Of a DNA stretch of 64,000 bases, positions 55,101-64,000 are shown in pieces. The position numbers were made by a program, and so were the translations under genes. Source of the DNA: Plenodomus lindquistii (lineage: Eukaryota; Ascomycota; Dothideomycetes; Pleosporales; Leptosphaeriaceae); NCBI GenBank assembly GCA_025504975.1, contig JANUWI010000001.1, forward strand, positions 372,001 through 436,000. The letters are read 5' to 3'. A model generated the notes under the pieces. It searched no databases. It was not told where the DNA came from and worked only from the letters and a program-made list of their open reading frames with translations. Each line of letters opens with the position of its first letter. Position 1 is the first letter of the stretch.

Positions 55101-58100
55101 GTTGTGAAATGTGTGGTTGGGTCGTGGGAGTGGGAGTGGAATCTTTTGGAGCACGGACTGTGCGGCTGGCACGGCCTTTTTTCCTTGCTTCGCATCGTGG
55201 CCGCACGCCCCGCCCCCAACTGTGCCCATGCCCACGCGAGAATGCGAAACCATGCGAAACTTGGGTCCCGGCGGCTTTTCGATGATCGATGTGTCGAGTA
55301 GCGGTGAGCAGCCTCGTCAAAACCAGCGCTTACGAGCGACAGTGATGCGCAACTACTGGTTGGGTTATCCTTTGCAGCTAAGAGGACGTACTGGTAAAGT
55401 GGGATGATATGATGTTTTTGACGCGATCACAAGTCTTGGTGATATCATGCATCGTGATGCCATCACTACTACAGTCGGCAGTAAGTAGTGTGGAGCCGAA
55501 CACAAAGTTAGTATATGTGTGGGGACGCGAATTTGACTTTGACATTGCGCTGACCACCGATTTCCCACACGGTCTTCAAATTGCCCTGACATTCCGCGCA
55601 TGACTCGAATGTTGAGAGATCTGGAATCTTGCACCTGTTCTGATCATGACATGTTTCTGCGTGATGTACTCTACATCTCATGTTCGAAATCAAGCTGCAG
55701 GTCATCAGACAGATTCGAGGGCCGACGTAATTCGGGTAGCGGCGTCGCAATCCTCGGCCAGATAAGCTCAGTTCCTAGTTCCTTGATTCTCGCGAAGAGG
55801 TCGCCATTCGTCATGATTGCGCCTATGGAATTTGTCCTTGTTGGTCAGGCGATGGACTGACCCTCCAAACACCGCGCGTTCGCAGAGCTTGATTCAAGGA
55901 CCTGCCATCAGCGTAAAGCTGCGCCAGGGAAGTGCGCGGCTGCGGCATGGTAGGGGCCCGTCATCGTATGAGCTCGCGGGGCGTACCCTAGATGGTGTTG
56001 GTTGTCAACGACAGCAAGACGAAAGCAAGAGTAAATTATCAGGCATCCTTCACGATGGCTGCGTGCACTTATGTGATCTGGCCTTTGATACGACACCAAC
56101 ACATTCTTGTCCACGACGTCCGTTGCTCGCGATTTCTACAATTTTCTCGATAGTGACAGGCGGAGTCTTTCGAAAGTGGCATAGCCTTGGAACGAAGTTG
56201 GCCAAAGCCCCGCTAGTTTGACAAGCGGTGATCGACATTATGAAGCAGATCGCTAGGTGTAGTTTGACGCGGGATGGTTGAGCAGGGCACTGGGCGGTGA
56301 GATTGCAGCGGACTTGCGCCAAGGTTGAGTGGGTCGATTTCTGCCGGGCAAAACACTTTGTCTGACGGCTGCTCCAAGTGGGGTAGACTATATCACTAGT
56401 TAGTATGGGGTTAGCGCCCATGGGGTTTGGGGCCTGGCCACGACCCACGCAAGAGAAGACGTTTCATGATTGTGATACGGGACATTGGGGGCGCGATTCG
56501 AGAATATCAATCAAATTTGATATTTCGTGGGACATGGGCTCACGAGATGGTTTCTTGTCTTGCTGTAGCCTTGCGCATCTTGATACTGATGCGGGAACGA
56601 GTGTAGTGTGGTTCGTTGGCCAGTGGATTTCCTTGATCACGCTGGTGCATTCTTGCGATGAGTGAGATTTGAACGTCAGCTCATATGTGTTGTGCAGTGG
56701 AAGCAATCTGGTCTCTCAGCCACCAATCCCGAGGGGTTTGAGACAGGCCGACCCACCTCAGCCCATGGTCAGAGAAGAGACGGTGTCACGAGCGGATCGG
56801 TATCCGAGCAAAGCCTTGCCACCACGGCCAGAAAGGTATCGCAGGACGAAGCCTGGAGATGTGACTGTGAACGCGGCGTGTCGACAGCGCTGCCAGTGCC
56901 ATGTCGGAAGATGATTAGCGGTATGCAGGTGTCGACAGGCGCAAGCTGATAATGCGGGGAAATCTGAAGCCCCTCACAACGGCGGCCTGCATAGCCAATT
57001 GAGGGCGTTTGGAGATGAGCAAGGTTCGATGTCCCAAGCTTGCGCGGGACGGACTATGAGTCTTGACGGTGATGCGGTTTCAGATTGGCAGTTCCGTACA
57101 TGATCAAGTCTGGCCTGCACAGCAACCGCAGATCAGCAGTTGGAGCACTCGACGGCGGGCGATGATGACAGTGGAGATGGGGATTGGGGAGGAATTAGTG
57201 GTGCAGCGCAGTTCGGAGGCTCGAGGTGCAATTTCTGAGGCTATCTTGAGACTCGCTTAGAACAACCACTCAACAGGCAGGGGCCACTGAACTGCGACCA
57301 GGAAGCGGCCTAGCGCGATTCCGCTTTGCAATGTTTAATTGGCAATGGTCCGACCGCCCTTTTCCAAGCGACAAGCGGCACCGGCGATCTCGCTGCGTTG
57401 AGCGCTCGACTCTTTTCACGGGACGGCGGGCGGAGGACAAAGCCGCACCCTTATCGCACATCCATCTCAGGTACACCTGCCGCCTGAAGCAACTTGGGCG
57501 ATAGCACATGCGCAGTAGAAGCGGGCTCGTACACAGCAGAGAAGGCCCTGAAGTTTGAGCGCTGGCTACTTTGGCACCGTCGTGATGGAAGAAGGCCATG
57601 ACATCACGCTGCTCGCTCCAGCCCGGGCACGTGCGCAACAAGTGGACGGACGTCGTCACAGCGAACGCCCCATCGTGGCTTGAGCGTTGCTTGCTTGCTT
57701 GCGTCTGAGGCGAGGCCAGCACCGCCTGGCAACGGCTGGCAAATGAGACGCCGACAGTGTTTGATGTCGCTTGTGCTCGAATGATGACAGGCAATTCGCC
57801 ATACGGGTACCGGGCCCCCCAGTGCCCCCCCACGGCCACTTCGGCTCTACCGTGTCGATATGGTCAGCCCATGTGGGTTCCCAGTTGGCCTCGCCTGGCA
57901 GGACTCAGTCTCAGTGCAGGCGTCAGACTCAGCATCCGGGGCTTCCTCTTTCCTGCTTGTTGGCACAGTCAATGGCAAAGCGAAAGGATGAAGCAGGAAT
58001 GTCTCTGGTTTGGGTGCGCCCAAGCAATCCTCTGACAAGCTGTTGCACCGTTTCGAGCCGTGGCCGTTTTCGCTGCATTGGTGCTGTGCGCGGCGACAGA

Positions 58101-58865
58101 TAAAGACTACCACGGTATGCCATGTACAGCACAGGTATCTCCAAGTCGCCGCTTTGTCGCTGTGGCCGTCGGCTCCATCGCAGCAGCCCCTCCAGCCTCC
58201 GCTCCCGCTACGTCGACGACTACTGCCAGAACCGGTTGCTGCCGCTTGGCTGCGTACAAGTACAGACTGGAGCGACAATCCTTGGTTGCGCCCCAGTCTG
58301 TTGGGCGCGCTAGAATCCACCGCTGCATTGGTGTTGCGGTCCTGCAGCTCCCTGCTCGCGGCCGTGCGCGTCCAAGGCCTCGATTTCGCTACCATCCCGG
58401 TCCTCGATTCCCCAATAGTCGCGCCTGCACGCTCTTCTGCGCTACCGCCTCCCAACATCTCCTCTCTCCCACCTCTCTCCTCTCCAACAATTTCTAGGCC
58501 GCTGCCCGCCAGAAGACCCTTTTAACAGGCAGCCCCAAGCGTCGTCCACTGGCTTCCAGTCTTCGTCACTTCGCCCTCTGGTCTTCACTAACCCGCCTCG
58601 CCCAAGGTTCCTTGCGCCTCGGTGCACCTGCTGAGAGCCTCTTCCTGATATCCCACGGAAGCCCCCGGCCTCACACCACCGCAGCCCCACGACTCTCCGG
58701 GCGACCTGCACCCACGCTCGACTCACTCCAGGCCGAGACGATCCGTCCCCTCATCGACGTCACTTGCAGCTTTCACTAGCTGTGACCGTGTCCGTCGCCA
58801 TCTTTCCTCTTCGTTTTTCCACACAGGAACGAGCTTTGCAAGCAGTTCCTCGACCTATATTTATT

Positions 58866-59005
58866 GTGAGTAGCCAATTCTACCGCACTTGTCTCGCATA
58901 AAATACCAGCTCCGGTCAGCAACGCACACATTGCCACTGCTCAGCAAATCCGTCCGCTTGGTCCGCCGACTTGCTCATGCCCACTCCTGCTGATATCAAC
59001 CCCAG
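58866..59005 (+). other. Possible 5' UTR intron of the PP1 regulatory subunit gene
   Basis: A consensus donor (GTGAGT) at 58866 and an acceptor (CCCAG) ending at 59005, with a CTGAT branch-like sequence shortly before it, frame a 140-base intron in the pyrimidine-rich leader before ATG 59108. Only the splice signals support it. Confidence 0.3.
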
Positions 59006-59107
59006 ATCCCACGTCTTCACCTATCACCTTTTTTAATGCACTCGACATCCTGACTCTACCCTCGACCTTCATTCGACCAGCTTCTTCGTCCCTACGAAGC
59101 CGACCGA

Positions 59108-61334
59108 ATGCCTTACACACCTCCTTCCCAGCGGTCGCCAGCCACCTCCAAGACTAATAGTCCTATCCTCAGCCGCAACCATTCCTACTTCGAGGCGCCG
59201 CGGCCCTCACCAGCGGTTCAGCGGCCCGCACTGCCCCGGTCCGTCTCGTCTACGTCGTATCTCAGCAAGAACCGACGTTCGCCTTCGTTCTCCACTGTCG
59301 ACAACACTGTTGCCAATGGCCAGGCTGCCAATGGCAGCGTAGACTCCACATCTGGCGCGAGCCGTACGCGAACCAATGGTAGCATCCGCCAGTCTCCTCC
59401 CCCTCTGAACGATCTTCTGATTCCGTCAGGTGCGATCACGACGCCTCCTGATTCCTCAGACGACGAAGAGCGAGGTCGAATCGGCAATCTTCAAGAACTA
59501 CAAGATGCGCTGCTGCACATCAACGTCAAGCGTGTACCATCGCCCAGTGGAGAAGATGTCACAGAAACGCCCAAGCTCATGACAGCTGCTCGCTCCCTCT
59601 CAGCAGAAGCCCGCAAGATCGCTCACTCTCGGTCATCAAGCGACATCATGCTGTCAAAACATATGGTCCACACAATCAACACAGACCCTGTGATCAGCTC
59701 CTCAGATGGGTCCGACGCCGAGGATGATGAACTTCGGATAAAGCCACCGCTACTGCGCAAGAAGTCTGGGGAGCTTGTCAAGCCCGCCCTTCGCCCTCCG
59801 TCGCGCCGCAGGCCCTCCAGCATGCCGGGTACCCCCACGTACTCGAAAGCAGTGCACTTCAACGAGGACATCGAGCAAGTTCGACACTTCCTGCATTCGG
59901 AGCGACCTATTGCTGTCAGCGCCGGTTCGTCACCCGTCGAGGCTTACGATAGCGAGTCCGAATACCCCTTTGAGGAGGATTCTTCGTCCAAGACCCCGGA
60001 ATGGGACATCAAGCTTGCCAACTTTCCAGTACACGAGACTCATGAGCGCCAGACTGCCCCAGTTCGTGTCGAACGCATTTTTCTCGCCTCAGATAACCAG
60101 ACACTGGTCGGCACCATCGCTTGCGCAAACATTTCTTTCCAGAAATTCGTTGTGGCTCGCTTCACTCTCGACTACTGGAAGACTACATCTGAGGTCGTGG
60201 CTGAGTTCAATCACGACGTGCGCAAGAAGCAGAAGGAGGACGGCTACGATCGTTTCAACTTCAACATCAAGCTGGTTGACCAAGCCAATCTGGAATCGAA
60301 AACCCTTCTGCTCTGCGTGCGGTATCAAGTCGGTGGTCAAGAGTTCTGGGACAACAACAACTCGATGAACTATCAGGTCGACTTCATCAAGAAGGCCAAG
60401 AAGCAACGTGAGAACAAGCGTCCGGTCGGGAGTTTGGGTGCCATTCCCCGTAGCCGCCACTCGCCTTTGGCTACTCGTCCAAAGTCAATGCCCGCTGCGT
60501 CCTTCGACGATGACTTCGGCCACGACTTCGAGAACAAGTTCCAGTTCGGTGGTGGTCGTGCCATCGTTGGTGATTCACCTAACACGTCAATCAAGTTGAA
60601 GCCTAGGAGCAAGCGTGGCAGCATCTTCCCAGATCAGGCTAAGCAGTCGCAAGCAGGACAGGCCTTCTCTGCCCGCTACGACTTTGGTGCCTCGCTGACT
60701 GCTGCCCTCTCCACCGCCCAGAATGCCCTTGGCGACCGAAGCGGACTCAAGGCCAACAACCCCGACGCGACGCGACCCGGCTACTTTGACCGCCCCGCAC
60801 CGATGGCCAAGGCTAACACGACCGGCGCTCCAATCCCTGGTACTCGTCCTGACTCCTTGACCCTCGAGAAACCTGATCTTCAGTCCGCGGAATACAACGA
60901 GTTGATCCAGAAGTTTTGCTTTGTACGTTCTACACCTCAACACCCCACCGGTAGATTGGCCTAGACGGATACTAATCAGCATCCAGTTTGGTACGCCTAC
61001 CGGGAAGATCTCTCCAAACACAGCCACTACTCCAGCAGTAGTCAACCCCACCCGTGATGGAGCAGTCGACGATGTGCTGAACAGCGGCTCTGGGAGCAAC
61101 CGCTCTTCGGTCTCTAGCAGCCCGCCCTCTCCGGCCATGGCTCGTTTTGTCGACGGTGCCAATGATGTCGGCATTTCACAAAGTGCCTCACCTTTTCTCT
61201 CTCGTTCTACCTCGCCTGGACCAATAACTGGCTCAGGGCCCGAGGATCATTTCGGATCACAGTATCAGTACGGCTATGGGATGCCTGCTGGTATGTTTAC
61301 CGAACGTAGCCACACTCCTCAGGCTTGTGTTTAA
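59108..61334 (+). CDS. PP1 glycogen-targeting regulatory subunit with CBM21 domain
   Basis: Two exons, 59108-60922 and 60987-61334, with a 64-nt intron that has a classic ACTAAT branch site; 720 residues. Residues 1-240 are disordered and Ser/Pro-rich. The protein phosphatase 1 docking motif (RVxF type) is in SKAVHFNED near residue 247. The CBM21 domain covers about residues 319-425: VRVERIFLAS, then VVARFTLDYWKTTSEV and the signature QEFWDNNNSMNYQVDF. Yeast Gac1 and Pig1 have this layout; they bring the Glc7 phosphatase to glycogen synthase and promote glycogen storage. The C terminus is uncertain: a further splice from 61291 to an acceptor before ACGACGACG would extend the frame to about 61614, but that tail looks like 3' UTR. 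Confidence 0.88.
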
Positions 61335-62401
61335 ATCATCTCCTTACCTCGCAGACGACGACGTCTTCTGCATGACGAATCTTTTTGGACACGAAGTACG
61401 CTTACGACCTACTGATGGGATGAGTGGAGCGGACGTTCCTGGCTTTCTGGGAGCTGAGCGCTCACGAATCCTCTTCATGCTGGTACGAGACGTCGTTGTG
61501 AAGCGGTTCGATGAAGTTTTCCTGCCATTGTCCTTTTTTCGGCATATCCTAGGATGGCTCTTGGCTGCATTTTCCCGGTTGGTCTTGTTGCATGTCTTGT
61601 TCCACTGGAGTTAGTTGGGCTCTATTGCGGTGTTCTGGGGATTTTTTGTCCGTCCCTCATATCTTGTACAGACCGTGGTGTGTTGTTGTAATGCTCTGAT
61701 ATTGAGCGACCCCACTCTGGTCCGGCGTTTATCTTGTCAATCGCTTCCGCCCGTAGGTTGCAAAAGCGTTGTGGTTTAGGATGCATCTTGTAGCGATTCC
61801 TTTATTTTTTAGCAGTTGTCGATCCGAATCCTGGTATTCAGGCAGTAGGAGAAGATCCAGAATGAGAAGATTGACTCTTGTCATGACCTTTGATGCATTG
61901 GCCTTGACTACTGCTGTTTTGACTGTGACTGCTTTCGAAGGAAAATGCTCGGGAAGAGCTTGGTGTATGGCAGCGGCAGCTCCTAATATACAGTCAGTGA
62001 AGACACAACCTCAAGGTACAAACCAAGCTCGTCTTGATTTGCCCCACAAAAAGCACCTCGTGAGCATGATGTTTTGCCGCCAGTCATGAAGCTATTGGGT
62101 CTGGATCGTGAGTTTCCAATGCCATGTGACCATCTCGTACGCCTCGGTGCCAGTTCTGCCCGTACCCGGCCAGGGTCGCACATGCCACATCCTGCTCACC
62201 GCCTGCCACTTTCTGACACCTCGGCTCGTGGTCCCATGAACGATTGGATCTCCCCAGCTTGGACCCTGAATTGCCATGTGTCGTGTCGTGCCAACAATCC
62301 TCCACTGCACTTCCGCAAACAGACTTGCACGATACCCTCGGTCCAATCTTCTGCCGAGTCTGTGAAGCCACTTTGTTTTTCCTCGTCTCGCCCTCCCCAC
62401 C
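61335..62401. other. Intergenic region without recognisable gene
   Basis: About 1.07 kb. The first 280 bases hold an open frame that could be a last exon of the preceding gene, but they read like 3' UTR. Nothing else is recognised. Confidence 0.5.
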
Positions 62402-63751
<1,350 letters not shown>

Positions 63752-64000
63752 TTCTGGGTAGCCTGTCACGATGAAGACCCATCAGGCCACTGTTTGTAGT
63801 TGGAACACGTACATTGAGCGACAACGTTCTATTCATACATCTCGCAGAAGTTACACGCTTCGCGCACATATTCCCTCCCTTGAGATACAGCGTCATGTCT
63901 TGTCTCGTACTAGGCAAAGGGAGACTAGTACATGTAGAGATCTGGTACAGTATACACAAGCAATCAAACGTCCACGTCAGAACATACCCCATCAACAACT
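63752..64000. other. Window end
   Basis: About 250 bases after the EXPERA gene. Presumably its 3' UTR. I see no start or end of another gene. Confidence 0.4.

Larger units (their letters stand above)
50097..59107. other. Nine-kilobase region without recognisable gene
   Basis: No open frame in this stretch shows a family motif, a signal peptide followed by ordered sequence, or good splice structure. It contains a purine-rich tract (50131-50220), a perfect 10-bp hairpin (52102-52126), a GC-rich patch (52370-52450), and near the right end the pyrimidine-rich leader of the next gene. I did not see a tRNA, a recognisable transposase or long direct repeats. It may be old transposon remains, a regulatory region or a non-coding transcript locus. 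Confidence 0.5.

Noticed and set aside
57270..57839. Minus-strand open frame of 189 codons
   Set aside because: Rich in Arg, Ser and Cys without order, typical of a chance frame in GC-rich DNA.
61346..61614. Possible third exon of the PP1 subunit gene
   Set aside because: An acceptor-like sequence precedes it and the phase fits, but the sequence becomes Phe/Leu/Val-rich without resemblance to the family and reads like 3' UTR. Left as uncertainty.

Overview
The window is nuclear DNA of a filamentous ascomycete (Pezizomycotina), most likely a Dothideomycete of the Pleosporales type. The grounds are short GT-AG introns of about 46-70 nt in most genes, monocistronic genes on both strands, and gene content such as Zn2Cys6 regulators, an NCS1 permease, fungal F-box proteins, a Drs2-type flippase with its C-terminal tail in a separate exon, and small secreted proteins with Kex2-like sites. 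The placement below class level is inference. I assigned about 21 intact protein genes and three disrupted ones. Exon joins were read by hand and checked for phase.

Left part (1-11 kb) looks accessory. It holds a small secreted protein (541-1275), a CoA-transferase family III relic broken by a frameshift and a stop (2144-3573), a kelch protein (3969-5314), a secreted zinc metalloprotease (5632-6622, minus), an F-box gene broken by one missing base (7623-8983), an 81-residue Cys-rich micro-gene (9114-9436, minus) and a DUF4188/Af470-like protein (9727-10641, minus).

Middle part (11-37 kb) is mostly housekeeping. It holds the Drs2 flippase (11452-15527), a four-helix membrane protein (16709-17588), an unknown Ser/Pro-rich protein (18319-19449), an FAD monooxygenase (20070-21350), a type-B carboxylesterase (21954-23741), an EVE-domain protein (23852-24736, minus) and an epoxide-hydrolase-like protein (25409-26479). 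A decayed hypothetical gene follows (27227-28125, minus), then the isoprenylcysteine methyltransferase Ste14 (28613-29519, minus), a sugar O-acetyltransferase (29966-30722), a secreted Gln-rich repeat protein (31640-33032) and a RING/three-ZZ/SH3 protein (33827-36769).

The most interesting region is 36.8-46.8 kb. A PuuE-like polysaccharide-deacetylase-fold hydrolase and an amidase share one divergent promoter. An MFS transporter and an NCS1 nucleobase/ureide permease share a second. A Zn2Cys6 regulator lies immediately downstream. Together they look like a small catabolic cluster: uptake of a cyclic ureide, imide or nucleobase-like compound, ring opening, then deamidation, with a local regulator. 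The first promoter carries six HGATAR sites, the class bound by GATA nitrogen regulators. The substrate is unknown.

Right part (47-64 kb): a mitochondrial BolA-like gene (46963-47659, minus), a Cys-rich secreted candidate (49404-50096), about 9 kb with no recognisable gene (50.1-59.1 kb), a PP1 glycogen-targeting subunit with a CBM21 domain (59108-61334) and an EXPERA/emopamil-binding-like membrane protein (62402-63751).
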